A DNA stretch of 64,000 bases from Rhodamnia argentea (GCF_020921035.1 NC_063158.1:5934001-5998000), one strand, 5' to 3'; counted from the stretch's first letter, positions 37,510 to 50,700 are shown. Numbers and translations are program-made. The notes: generated from the sequence alone by a model not told the origin.

Positions 37510-38489
37510 ATAATTCCTATTTTCGAATTGCTTACTTTATTTGCAATTGTCATGTTTAGTAACCTTAACGCACTCAGCAATTTACTGGGATGCATGATTT
37601 GCGGTACGTCAGAAGCTAGGTCGTAGTACTCTCACCGAGTGATGTAACCACACGAATATCCGATATCGACGAACAATTGACATAAACACCATTATGGGGC
37701 CCTAAGAAATTTCGCAGCTGCGGCTGCGCTTTTCACGCGACTTGAATAAATCTCGATACGGATTATTTCGGCAACGAGAATGTGGATTTTCATCGTGGCA
37801 ATAGATCTTGTTTTCCCTTTAGATATGCAAAAGTCGAGTGATTCAGCTCGCCGAACTGGAACATCTACTGCCCAACCTGAAGCCGAGACTTTTTGGTTGT
37901 TTCCTACAATTAGTTAGGATTAGATTGTCGAATCAGCTGACGAGCGGAACCGACGGTGGGTGTTAGCTTTTGCGACGATGGGGTCCATGTTTGCTGGCCC
38001 GTTATCATGTAAAGATCGTACCAAACATTCCTTCCTTCCTCCCACCCCCCCAACGTGACAATCACAACCAGTTCATCGATCATCAACGACGCCCTTGTCG
38101 TCTCGCTTAAGTATTTAGTCTCGTTGCTGCATTTGTTTGCGTTTGCTGAGTTAGGTGAAACCGGGGGGAAAACGATTTTTAGGGTTTGGCATCATTCGAT
38201 TCAATTTTAAATCCGACCCTTGATAACAGTAATGATAATGCTTGGTGTGCATGATTTCACGTGAGGAAGATAACGTGGCGTTTCTTCTTTTGTTCCCGCC
38301 ACTAAGAATCAGATACGTGGATTTTTCTGGGGTGGGGTGGGGGGTGGGGGGGGGGGTTGCGGGGTGGTGAAATCTCGCTTTTTATCGTGCCCGTGCAGGA
38401 GGAGAATCATGATGTCTCCTACGGGAACGGGATCATGAATCGGTGCATGGAAGACGAACCCTAGGACCACCCCCACTTAAGCCCCATAT

Positions 38490-38490
<1 letters not shown>

Positions 38491-38526
<36 letters not shown>

Positions 38527-38625
38527 TGGCTTATGCAGTTCTCCTCCTCAAAACGTGGTCCTTCCTTGCGTGATATGAACAATGTTTTGAATACTCTTCT
38601 CTCAACACCGCCACTGATGCCCCAT

Positions 38626-38672
<47 letters not shown>
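38491..38672. repeat. Paired (CT)n microsatellites in a small local duplication
   Basis: CT runs at 38491-38523 and 38627-38672 are each preceded by a similar lead (aagccccatatg and gatgccccatg). This suggests a short tandem duplication that carried the microsatellite. The long Leu/Ser and Arg/Glu frames across it are artefacts. Confidence 0.85.
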
Positions 38673-38675
<3 letters not shown>

Positions 38676-38856
38676 GAGCGATAGCAAGAAGCTGAACTTG
38701 AGCTTTCACTGACTCCCAGAGAGAGTCTAACGTAAGATCAAAGACTTAGTAGATGAGAATTTCCTGCGGGTTCAACAAGATCTTACACTTACGATTTGCA
38801 TAGATGGATGCGAATGTGCAGACACTTAGTAAGCTGCAATTAGGACATCTCATTAT

Positions 38857-39083
38857 TAAGCTCCGTTTGTTTCGTAAAAAATGAATAATTTGAAAAATAT
38901 TTTCCTAAAAAAAATCATTTGTAACTCTTGCAAAATGAATGAACGGAATATATCTACTTAATCAACAAAAAAGTCTAGACATTAATAACAATTATGAAAG
39001 CATTTTTCCCTAATTAATTGTTTCAAGCATACAAACGCGCATTTTTAAGAAAATGTTTTACGAGTCGAAACAAATGAAGCTTA
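38857..39083. mobile_element. hAT-like MITE
   Basis: The left end taagctccgtttgtttcg is matched by the complement of the right end (taagcttcatttgtttcg), and the similarity continues into 'aaaatgttt/aaaatattt' words. The size is 227 bases with an AT-rich core. No 8-base target duplication is evident. The similar 'tttgtttc(a/g)cg' terminus at 62162 suggests a family. Confidence 0.5.
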
Positions 39084-40443
39084 AATCGTGGAATTCCCTG
39101 ATATCTTTGAAGCGATGCCGACGACTAATTGGATTCCATGACAAATTGGGCAAAAGGTATGGTCCGGTGAGCAACAGTTCGAGAATGGATAATTAGTCAG
39201 AAGAATGGAAATCACTAAGCAGAAAGGACTGGCTTGGTCAGATGTCGAGTGCCCCTTTGGGACTATCGAAAAGGATGGATCCGTTAACCCCTCCTACTTC
39301 CCTTCACATTTCCAAGACATCATTAATTTCTTCGCCGACTAGATGAGAAAACAAGCTCTATTCCACTTATCTAACATTTAGGTTCCTAGCAAAAATTTGA
39401 GATGGCATCGTGTGATTTACCGAGAGGTCACGAGGGAAATTTTCCAAACTAATTGTTATGCGGAATAAGAATAGTAAAATAAAAGTGATGAGTCATCCGT
39501 TTATAAAAAGTCATCCGTTTACAAAATAAAACGGACGCACCATATCTTTTAAAGTGGATTCGGGTAATATATAAAGCGGTCGTTATGAAAAAGTACAAAA
39601 GAAATTTTTGAGAAAATACTTATGTGATTAATTATTCGACAAATTAGCTGGTCATCTAGTAAGATAAACAGGCATAAAATTTATTTGAGATGGATTCATG
39701 TGATATGGAAAGACGTCAGTTGGGTGAAAAACTACAAAATAGTGGCAAAAATACAACTTTTTTTTGGAAGTTGGAGCAACGGGGATGGCCCGAAAGGGAG
39801 GGAATGGTCAAGCAGAGGGGCGTCATGGAACTATTTCGGGATGTACATGGTGCTAGTGGCATGCGTTGTGCTAGAGATAACATTCCACTACCAAATGCCA
39901 GAAATTCATCTCATAACCCAGCTGATCGCTCCACTTTTTTGTTATCTTAAGTGAAAGTCTGATAGACAACTTCATTCTTGAGTATATCAATCGTCAAAGA
40001 TATCCAGCATGTACATCTTAGTGGATTCTTCTTCTTCTTCTTTTTATGAGAGGTAGATGAAAGAAAACAACTAGGTAAATGTCCGCAACATAGTTACACC
40101 GGATTTACATGTATGATCAATGATTACAGCACTTCACAACACTCAGTCAGATAAGAGGATACCTTATCGTGGTTATTCAGCAGAACTGAATCTGTTTTTC
40201 CCGAGGCTTGTCTCCTCTCTGAATTGAGCCTTATTGGCGACACCAAGCCATGGAAGAAGCATTGGCCTATCCAAGAATTACCCAGTGAGAATGAGATAGG
40301 CATTACAAACAAATACCACTACATTACCAGATGTAATTGCATCTGCCATGCATTTTGTTCTTCCTAAGTTGAAGCAAAAGGCTCTCTAGAGGCAGGAACT
40401 GCTATATGTGCAACATCTCATATGCAAAAGGAGTTACAGACCT

Positions 40444-43400
40444 TCAATTAATAACTATAGTTTTGGAAGACCTCCACTTCCGTTTCCTTGCTTTCCTTAG
40501 AATACGTGCAGTCTCTACCTTGACTTCATCTGTTATGGAGCTTCCCCTATCTGTCCAAGGAATTTTGATAAGGGATAGTGCTTCTTTGGGAACATCTATA
40601 TAGCTACAGAAAATTGGAGTTATTTTTAAGATTAATCCATTTGGCATTTACGAGCTTTCATGGATACTTATCAGGTTTGTGGCAAATGATAATATTTCTA
40701 CATGTCAAACTTAAGCGGAGCTAATGGATTAAAATCATGCTCCGGAATGGCTTTGTGAATCTGGAGATACTTCCATTTGTTTCCCCACCATTAGCAGCTG
40801 ACAATCACCCCATAACGAAAAGATATTCATTTTACCTGTCTCCCTCTCATCAAGCAAGCAAGGAAATCCACTGTCAATCTCCTCATCCGACTCAATCACA
40901 AGTCGACATTCTATTTCATCCACCCTGACCTGATGACAGTGCCACGAGTAAGATGAGGAATTCAGTACAACTTGTACCAATCCTTCGTTGAAGAATTGAC
41001 AAGCATCTCCTACAAGATTTTTTATTGCCAGGTGAGCAAAAGGAAACTTGAAAAGGCAGAAACACCTTTCTGTTTGATAACACATCTTTTTGCTTGTGCT
41101 TCATAGTTGGCAAATTAGGAGCAAAAGTTGTTTTTTCTGACTTCACTGACGTCCACCCTCCTAGTTCAGTCTTTGGTACCAAACTGGTTTGCAGACGCTC
41201 TGCTGAATTTGCAGCTGAACTGAAGCCAACACTTTGATATTTCAAAATGCTTGGGAACATGGGACAGACGAAAATCAGGACAAGCAAGACATAAGTAGGC
41301 AAGTAAGCAGGAAGCTTGTTTACTAATCAAAACACACATTCAACCCCAGATCAGACACAGGTAACAATCCAGCAACAGAAATATCCATCCTAAGCCCAGC
41401 TAATGGCGATTGATGTTGAGTTAGATTGTGTTCTTTTGTTGTGTTTGTTTCACAAACAAAAGCACATACCCACACACAAAGACAGTTAAGAGTAATTTGA
41501 CCAGCCAATAAATTCTATCTTACAAGTTTTAATAAATCATAGAAACACCCTTCTGAAAGGGTAATTAGATTCTCAGCATGGAAATTCTTGCTTTTACAAA
41601 ATATTATGTCAGCGCGTCTCAGCTTTGACAGAGAAGAATAAAACCTGCATATTATTGTTAGTAAGTGCCTCTGGCTACCCAAATAGGCTTTTAAAACTCG
41701 AGTGCATATTTTGATGTTTACGATTTGTCAGTTATATTGATCTCACACGAAACATTCACTTCTAATAGTCTGATCAGAAAAAATGAGGAATCCAGGCTTG
41801 ACACCTCTGAGCGACGAACTACTTAACCTTGCTAACAGGGCTGTGATGATCTATTTCTCTTATTCAGCAAAGCAATCGCCAAAGACAAGATGAGATACCT
41901 TTCTAATTGTTGTGCTTTCCTTTGTGGGATAGCAGAAATGCTGGTACCCTGCAAGGTTGCAAAATAATTGCTTCATTTCCTATAGAGCAATCAACAAGTC
42001 CATGTGATCTTTAAGAGAGTATCAAATTACCTTCACTGGAAGAACAGCACGTGCTGCTGATTTTTGGTCCTGCGGGATGTATCGTGTTGCCTGGAATTAA
42101 TCAAGGCTTGGAATGTAATTCATCTCATAAAAACACAAAAAGGATCGAAAAAGAAAAAGTGCAAAGTAAATGATCTATCTGAAACACAAGGAAATTCTCT
42201 TCGTGATGGGAACGAACATACCTTGAGTACCATTTGTTTTCACCTTTAAGAAGGTTACCAGAAATTAAGCAAAACATCAAATCAGATTTTGAGTTGTATA
42301 GCCATGTACCTCCATTTCTTTGGTGAAGGTATTATGAAGCTGATCTTGTAGCTTCAGCATTAGTCCTTCTACCTTCCCCGGTAATGCTGAAAGTGCTGAA
42401 AAGACTTCCTGCAATTGGTCCTCGTTTTTGTGTTTAACGAGTTGTTCAGATATAGATTTGAAACAACCATCAAGGCTAGCTTTGATATCTTCTTGTCCTT
42501 TGCTCTAATTCAGCATGTCATGAGAGTGATAAATCGTCATGCATGACAATCATGTGATGTGAACACTTGAACAGGACCACAAAATTAAAGAAGGTATTTG
42601 ATGTGTCACCATTTGCTGCAGTGAGTTATCCTGGGTCATCAACTTCTGCTGTATGCTTTCCACTGCAAACAACAATCAGAAGAACACAGACGGCGACTGG
42701 TTCATTTGCAGTACTCACTGAAAGACCATATCATGCAATGACATCATATATAGATGACTGCAACATACAAAGCAAAATCAATTCATCACAGTGGAAATGC
42801 ATGTAATTCCACATGGTATATGTGACGAATTTGTCATAATTCTAGGTAGTGAGACTATTGACATTTTTCTTCCATTGGATTGGCAGTTATTGGCATATAG
42901 ATTAAGAAGAATTCATTGATATACTTAGTTCTTTAATATTGGATTAGTGACGCCCATATGCCCGAAGGTAATTGGTGGCTATAAAATGTATAACAATAAC
43001 ACTGCTAAAATGATCTCATATTGCGAATTTGTTACAAATACATTGGATAGAGAATATACCTTCTAGGGATAATTCTTTTGTTCTTTTGTTTACTTGCATG
43101 ACATCACTCTGGACAGAATCCACTACTATCCCAAACCTGCTCAATGAAGCTTCCATCAATCCAATTCTGCGCTCAAGTTCTTCTGTCATCTGACCTGCAA
43201 AAGTAAGGATAATGCTCCTCGAAGCTTTGGAAACTTATTATAGTGCAAATATGGATCAAATAGTCATACATCTACTAAGGATAATGCTCCTCAAAGCTTT
43301 GGAAACTTATTATAGTGCAAATATGGATCAAATAGTCATACATCTACTAAGGATAATGCTCCTCGAAGCTTTGGAAACTTATTATAGTGCAAATATGGAT

Positions 43401-45744
43401 CAAATAGTCATACATCTACTAAGGATAATGCTCCTCGAAGCTTTGGAAACTTATTGTAGTGCCAATATGGATCAAATAGTCATACAACCCTTAAAAAAAG
43501 GTCAACAGGTGAAATTCAGTAAGCCCCATTATATGTAACATCATAAACAGTGATTAGTGAAATAAGTTAATATTAAACCAGGAACTTCTGTGTCAAGGAC
43601 CATTATGAATAGCTAGTACTTAAGAAATTTTCATCTGGCCGTTGATAGTTTCTGTAGCTTACTTCCACCATCTAATGAGGAATTGGCGCTCCACTTCCGG
43701 ATAACTTTGGTGGAATTTCTTGAGATTGGCATTTGACTCTCTTCTCGTGTATGATTGACCCGAGCTAAGGAAGGAATGTTCCTTTTAGAGTTCTCTCGTT
43801 CTCCAGAGCTATATCTCTGCAAGTAAATTGTGTGAAACTGATGTTGAAATCAATGTATTAAAATGCTCGTTATATAGAAGGATGAAATCACAATCACCTC
43901 AATGTTAAAGAAGAAACATTACATACATATGAATTTATTCACCATTTATTATCCAAACACCAAGTGAAAATATGATACTTGAGCAGCATGATAAAAGGTA
44001 AATAGAGTTTGCAGGATCCTATTCTCGTCACCGCGAATAATGTCATCCATCAAGAAAATATGTTCCTACCTATAGAAAGAAAACTTGAGTCTAAGTTTGA
44101 ACTGAAAGAGTTATACTTAGGTAATCAACGAGAAGAATATTCAGAAGTGGCAGGCAATTGTCAGTTACTTTTGTATAATCTATTGGTAGATACAATCATG
44201 TTGCGGCAAATTTATCCAAAGATACATCAAAATGTTGCGCAAGTTTGACATAGATTTCATCTCAAAACTTGTCAAGAGCGATGATGGACCACCTCAGCTG
44301 AACTTCCGACAAGTTTCATTGACCTAAAGAATCTCCCGAAACATCAAAGGGGGTGAATAGCTAAGGAATTATGTTTGCATCTCATTAAGCAATTATACCA
44401 TGTCAATGTCACAAACCAATACAGTTGAGACGCTTCAGATTTATGACACAAAAAGTTGGTCCTTTTATAGTCAAAGTACAATTCCTTTTTAAAAAAAAGC
44501 AATTAACTAGTTTCAACACGTGAGTGCACTCTATATGATACATTCTGACCAGATAATATGAGCCATAGTTCCTCACTTGCACACCAGAGATGACATGTGG
44601 AATTCAATTTAAACCTTCTAAACCTCATTTCCTAGTGAAAGCATTCTATGAGAATTAACAAGCCTGAGTGCTGAGTGCAAATTTTTCTGTTCATATGTTG
44701 ATAGTCAAAGTAAACAAGGCTAGACCAGATCATTTGCTAATACTTCATCCAGAGAAGTCTGAGAGAACTGAGAGAATAGCCCATGCTGAGATGAAAGTCC
44801 CTGAGAAAATGATTGTTGCGAATGTTGCTGCGTTTGAAGCTGTGATGCTTGTCCTACAGCTTGTAGAGTAGTTGGTCTCCTGTACATCATTACCAAACAG
44901 CAGTTAGCTTTGATCTTCACTTTACAGCATAGAAGCTAAGCTCCGCCTTCATAAGAAGGCGAAACCACTTTGATCTTCATTATCTCTACAAGAAGAGCAG
45001 ATGACTACACAGTTTTAGCACGAAATGTGTAACATGGAGGACTGAAAATGTCATAGGTAATTCAGTATGTTGCTCGTTACTTTGTGTATTAGACAATCAC
45101 TATTGTTGTGTATTGCGAGATTTCCCTAGAACTGAAAGACAAATGAGGAAATTAATATGGCAGCCAAACTCCTATTTTCACATCATCTCACAGGCATAAT
45201 CTCTTCCAAGTCACTTCCGAAAAAAGGTTAACCAAAAGAGAGACCATCACGATGATGCCACACCTAATTGCAGATTTTCCAAATTCAAAGCCTCCTTATC
45301 TCTGTTGAAACTTCAGGTAAAAGTTAGAAGTGATCTCAGATTCGATCCTTCAATAGAACCAGCAACGCACAACTTACAAGCTCCAATTCACCTTATAAAG
45401 TCATCATCGTCTAATCACAATCATTCCGTGCAGTTTTCGCCACAACAGACAGTTCAGAAGCAGCAAATTGCCCGAAACTGGAAGATTCACACCGTCATCC
45501 GCTCGTCACTCACGAGAACTGAAGCAAACCAGAATGGGAATGCCAATAGACACGAACGAACGTTGAAGAGTACTTACTTAAAGCTGCGGAATTAAGGATT
45601 TCTCGAAACGAATCAAGTGGACGATCACACAAAAGGAGGAGAGAGAGAGAGAGAGAGAGAGAGAGTGCACGCGCCGAACCTGGCGTGAGGAGGGAGGACG
45701 GAGATGGAGCTGAGGTCGCAGGCTCGGTTGATCTTCATCTTCAT
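40444..45744 (-). CDS. PRD3: PRD3/PAIR1 homologue, meiotic double-strand-break protein
   Basis: Eleven exons in transcript order: 45680-45744, 44726-44879, 43663-43816, 43060-43194, 42610-42662, 42310-42504, 42031-42090, 41899-41948, 41066-41219 (or to 41231), 40836-40929, 40444-40595. All phases fit, giving 421 residues (family about 450-490). Diagnostic phrases are MKMKINRACDLSSISVLPP, FSQGLSSQHGLFSQFSQTSL, ELERRIGLMEASLSRFG, DSVQSDVMQVNKRTKEL, SKGQEDIKASLDG and the basic C-terminus ARILRKARKRKW. Residues 125-250 are coiled-coil. PAIR1 (rice) and PRD3 (Arabidopsis) are nuclear proteins needed for SPO11-dependent meiotic breaks. The N-terminus is SQ/TQ-rich. Met1 and Met3 are both possible starts. 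Small exons make individual joins less certain than the identity. Confidence 0.9.
43205..43486. repeat. 72-bp minisatellite, nearly four units, in PRD3 intron 3
   Basis: Units start at 43205, 43277, 43349 and 43421. The first three differ by one base and the fourth by a few, ending near 43486. The 72-base length keeps one frame open (24-residue repeats), but it lies in an intron on the opposite strand. On the PRD3 strand the array ends about ten bases before the exon 4 acceptor. Confidence 0.95.
45639..45665. repeat. (GA)n microsatellite at the start of PRD3 intron 1
   Basis: GA run of about 27 bases, 15 bases inside the first PRD3 intron. It reads as a CT tract on the transcript. Confidence 0.9.
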
Positions 45745-47705
45745 CGCTCAATCCTCTTCGCTCAATAGATGAGGTTCACTTCACTCTAACAGAGAGAGGT
45801 GGAAGCTAACGGATCACGGAAAGAGACATATGGACGTTGGCGGGATTTGGGAAGACTATTTATAGGAGGGAAATGGAATTGCTTCGATCCGAGTCGGAGG
45901 GTCGGGTCGAATCATACGATTTCTCGGGCCTACCCACTCGGGTCGGGTAGGATCCCTTTTGGATCGGCGTGCATTTGGGCCTTTGTCTTTCGTTTTGGCA
46001 GCTCCTTCATCTGGGATTTGGCATTTCCTTTAATAAAGTTTCATTACCCACTTTCTGTTGTACAGATAATTTGTTTTGTCTACATATTACTTATTTAAAA
46101 ACATGTAGCAAACATTAAGTGATATTAACGAAAAATACACAATTTACAAAGGAACGATCCAAATAAATTTAAATCTGAAATTTCTTTAGGAAGGTTGTCG
46201 TGGGATCGAAAAGATTCGTCCGTGTCTAAATTTTTTAAGCCGAAAGTGTTTTTCGTAGCCACTTATTTCTTTTCTAATTTACCCTTTTGATCCCAACAAT
46301 ACCGAATTATTGACTGGGTCACCAGCATTTTTCCCAAACACAACCACCATTTTCTCGGAGTTTTCGCAAGCGCCGGCGTCTTTCCTAACACTTTGCCACG
46401 GTGAAAAATAGAAATACTACCGTCATTTTTCAAGTTCATATGTATTTATATGTGCATCAGCTACTCATCTTTTCATTACAATGATGGTCAAGGAAACAGA
46501 TTTGACAAGCACGATTTAACATAAGATCTCCAAATGGTTGTGTACATGCGTAGCGCGCAAGCATGACAACTTGTTATTATATAAAGTAAAGAAGACCTTT
46601 TACGTTTAGAAATTCCAATAATTTTGTTCTTCCCCAAATATCATCCTCGGACAATCCTTAAACTAATAATTCTAATATCCTCGCATGCTCTCATATTAAA
46701 ATTTAAATCTTTCCTACTCCGTAATAACATTCATCTAAGAAAATCAAATCTCAATTCATATCGTGTATTTTTATCACTTATTTATACAATTAACGATCCT
46801 AAAACTAACTTTTATAATTAAATACTCATTGAATTTTAAAACAAACGAGAGATATCAATTATCACATACGCTATCGGGATCGTCGTGCCATGTCATTCCT
46901 TAATTCCTTTACACTCCGCCATAAGAAACACGACATTACATCCAACGATACATAAGTAAAAGTATTTTCAATGCCGACGATTTTTTCAAATGACGATTGT
47001 CGAGGTGTCGTGATTGAATTTCATCGAGTTTCTTGATAATCGGAAGAGAAGTACATATCGAGATCGCATCCGCGAAACAAAGTTCACCGATCCTATTAAG
47101 ATGTTTATTTATCAATAAGTAGAGATAATTTAGGAGTTTCCAATAATCCGACGTGGACTTCAATGGCATTTATTGGAAAAATATTTTGTCCCAAAAAGCA
47201 AAGATGCCCATAGAAGAACTCCAAATTATTTCGTCCATCAAGGGAATGGCAGTGCGTGTGGACCCCCACACTTCTCGAGCACGATGATGGCCTTTTCCCA
47301 GTCCGTTTCCCGGAAAATTCTTGCTTTCCCGGCAGTTGCTTTTAGCCATTGACTTCACAAAGACTTGGGAAACGACAAACGAGAAAACGACAAGAAACAA
47401 ATGCCTTCCCTCGGAAGTTAGCCGCTTTTTCCCTCCTCGACTGTGTACACAGAGAGAGAGAGGTGAAAGAGACAGCCATACTTTGGCACCTTGGCTAGTT
47501 GGCTTGCCATGATTGGCTCCTGAAGCTGATTGGACATTTCCCTCCTGTGCGCGAACACAAACACAGACGCCAGTCTAGTATATAAGCGAACGAATCCAAA
47601 AGAAACTGATCTGGGTCATCACTGATCAGTGTCTCTCGCAAGGTAAAGTTGCTCTGTTCGCTCGGTTCTTCTTCCATTCTGTTTCGAGTTTGAGCGGCGG
47701 CTGTG
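45745..47705. other. Divergent intergenic region, PRD3 / U-box kinase copy 1
   Basis: Head-to-head promoters. From about 46130 rightward the sequence resembles 53190-55566, so the tandem duplication that carries the kinases begins here. No exon is supported. Confidence 0.55.
47579..47586 (+). promoter_or_regulatory. TATA box of U-box kinase copy 1
   Basis: TATATAAG, 120 bases before the ATG at 47706. The duplicated position in copy 2 (near 55447) reads gattatgacc and is no longer a TATA box. Confidence 0.55.
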
Positions 47706-50700
47706 ATGGAGGTCAGTGACGGTCAATCGCCGGCGGAGGAGGTCAACAACAGAGTCTACGTGGCGGTGGGGAGGGACGTGCGGGAAAGCAAGTCGACCCT
47801 TTCGTGGGCATTGGAGAATTTCGGAGGCGACTTTCGCATCATTCACGTTCATCAGCCTCGTCAGCTGAATCCATCTCGTAAGTGATCGTGTTCAAAAGTG
47901 ATGGCTTTGCCAATTTAATCCATCTTATACGTCGTTCTTTTTCCAGTCATTGATTGTCAGAAGTGTGGAGTTGAACAGTGTCATGGCGTGGCTTTCCAAT
48001 AGATTGTAACCCACAATGTTTTCTTTTTGACCTTTTCAGTTTGCTGTGTATTGGCAAGGAGACACAGGACCATGTACTTGTAATGTTGTGAATTTCCATA
48101 TGGCTCATTTCATGGCGGCTTGAGTTTGCTTTTATGAGTTTTAGGGTCTCCTTCTAGGCTCAGTTATGTTCCCGCAATGTTTGATACTTTGCTCAGTGGA
48201 AGCTTTCAAGCACACATATAATCTGCTCGAGATTTTACTACTCTTTTATTGTCGAAGGGATGACCATGTTTGGCAATCATTATGCTAATGACTTAATGAG
48301 ATTGCAGATTGCTGTGTCAATCTCATTAATATCATCTCTTGGTCAGCTGTATCCATGTGGCACATGTTGAAAGAGATTGCTTCGTCGTTAGTCAATTCCC
48401 TCAAAGGCGAGAGTACGATTTAGTCGATGTGAAATCCTGTTGAGCGAACTAAGAAGTGGAGAATTGGTAGTTTTTTATTAGCTTCATGGCCTTATTATTA
48501 TTATTATTTTTTTTTTTTTTGAAATTTGGGTGCACCTGCACTCTATCAGCAAGAAGATCTCCAATGACTGCAGATGATAGTTTTGTGGGACTGCTTTGAA
48601 GGAAGTTCATCTCTACCCAAGCACATTATTGGACTTTATCGATAGATGGGTCATTCGTCGATTTTGGGTGTAAAAATAGCTCACCGTGAATCTTATATTT
48701 CCCCTAATATGTGTTATGACTGCGTGGTTGAATCTTCACTAGTTTACTACTTAGTATCATTGTCTGAAGTTGCGAAATGGTTCAGGAGATAAGTTTTCTC
48801 TGCCTCCTGGGAATGACCCACTCCAGAAAAATAGTATTTGAATGCGAGCGAATTGCCAGCATTCCTTTCAAGTTCTAGTTTAGTGTAGTTTTCCTCTGCT
48901 ATAGTTCTGTAACAATAGTTTCCTTTATGCGGTTGAACTCTGCTCTGCAGCACGCTTGTCTTATGGTAGTGGATCCAGGAATCCTCAAGAACTTGCAAGG
49001 CAAGAGATGGAAAGCATTCTGGATGAGTACATTCACATGTGTATCCAAGCAGAGGTTAGTACCTTCCTTCTATAGTACACATTTGTTGCTTCTAAAAATG
49101 ACTATTGATTGCACAAAACTCTCTATTCTTTGTAAGTAATTTGACCTTCATCGCAGGTGAATCTCTCATATCACAGTTATTTATTTTTACCTGAAGCAAA
49201 ATTGCTGGAAGACTAGAACTACTGCAGCCAAATAAAAAGTTTCAGAGTGTATTTACGTGTGCAAACTGCCGTTTCTTTCTTCAGGTTCCTGCTCAGAAAA
49301 GATACGTTGAGACGCAAGATATAGGGAAAGGAATTGTGGAACTCATTGAGCACCATGCCATTACGAAACTTGTCATGGGAGCAGCTGCAAACAGACGCTA
49401 TTTTGAGTACGGCCTAATCATGACTCAGGATTGTATCTTTAATTAAATTACAGTACTTGGGCAATACAAGCTAATCGGATATTTACCCCATCCTGGTCCT
49501 AGAATAAGGGCCCAACAGTAGTCAGTCTTTGCTTAATGAGCTAGCATAGTTACTTATCTGAGCGACTGCCTAGGATTATCTTGACAGACTAAACCTAGAA
49601 TCTTGTATGTAATGAGGCGGCCAATTGTAATGATCGGACTTAGGTTGAGCTGTTTGCTTGGTATTGTATTTTAAGTTGACAAGTACATGTCTAAAAATTC
49701 GTGTCCTTTTCCTTTTTCATTTGTATTCTCAAAATTGCTTGCTCATCTGCTTTTCACGTTGCAGGGGGATGCAACTCACATCCACGAAAGCGAAATTTGT
49801 AAACCAGCATGCACATTCATCTTGTCACATCTGGTTTGTCTGCAATGGGCACCAAATCTACTCAAGGTACGCGTGATCATTTTATTTAGGTGTAATTGTG
49901 GCAAGCATGAAGATGATAAATCTCAGGGAACAAATTTTCAATGATTCCAAATGACTTTAGAAGTTTATATGTATTGATTATCAAAGGCTTTGGGTGTTCA
50001 TTGTTAAATAAAAGTCTAACCCAAATGCTGAAAACTAAATAAGTATAAGAAAAAGAAAGTCACTCCAAAGAAACCCTAAGTTTTCCAAGGTCCCTATCTC
50101 CATTTGCTGATGGAACCCATGCACATTCACTTCTTGAGGCTTTGGTTGAGGCTTTTTATGTACAGGAGTATATTGGAGATTGGTGCTTAAGCTTTTTCTA
50201 AAACTCATCTCAAGCTTTACTTGAACACAACCTTATCTCAGTTGATGTGACCTACCAAATCTTTACAGGGAAGGTGATTTAAACACTTTCGATATGGACA
50301 TCACCCCATCAGTATTACCAGGTAGTTCTGGTGTTGAATCTGGACTACAAAATGTAAGGAGTCCTCTTGGTTCAGTTCATTCAGGATCCAACTCTAGTGA
50401 AGTCGAAGACGATCTATCTTCGGTCCGGTATGAAAGGGTTGAGAGGAGTAATTATATTTCTGGACCAAATTCCCTGCGTGAATATGAAGGCTACAGTCAA
50501 AACCAAAGTTATACTGGAATGGTGAGAACCCTCTTTTCTTTTTAGACTGTATCCAATCATAATTTCAAGTTCCGGTGAAGATACTATAGCCAGTGTTTAG
50601 ATAAATTACAAGGAAAGTTGAGAAAACTGCAAATGGGGTTACCCGCAAAGTAAAGTCCTTGCTATGAGACCCTATTTGGATGTCAGTACTAAATTTATTG

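Larger units (their letters stand above)
31243..40443. other. Nine-kilobase gene-poor region rich in repeats
   Basis: The first 1.6 kb probably contain the 5' leader and promoter of the TRM gene, with GA/CT tracts at 32611-32860. Beyond that no exon is supported. The region holds the MULE-like element at 33207, the CACTA-like MITE at 34444, a one-armed repeat at 36040, CT tracts at 37477-38672 and an hAT-like MITE at 38857. Two overlapping open frames at 39685-39954 have no recognisable motif. Confidence 0.55.

Noticed and set aside
38433-38712. Two long frames over CT repeats
   Set aside because: Simple-sequence artefacts.
39685-39954. Two overlapping + frames of 86-89 codons
   Set aside because: No motif, no splice support, and two frames open over the same bases in low-complexity surroundings.
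43212-43538. 108-codon frame with four 24-residue repeats
   Set aside because: It is the minisatellite in PRD3 intron 3. It stays open only because the 72-base unit is divisible by three, and it is on the strand opposite PRD3.
49658-49944. Frame reading through GDATHIHESEICKPACTF
   Set aside because: The true exon (49765-49866) uses the other frame, which encodes the family phrase CHIWFVCNG and fits the splice phases.
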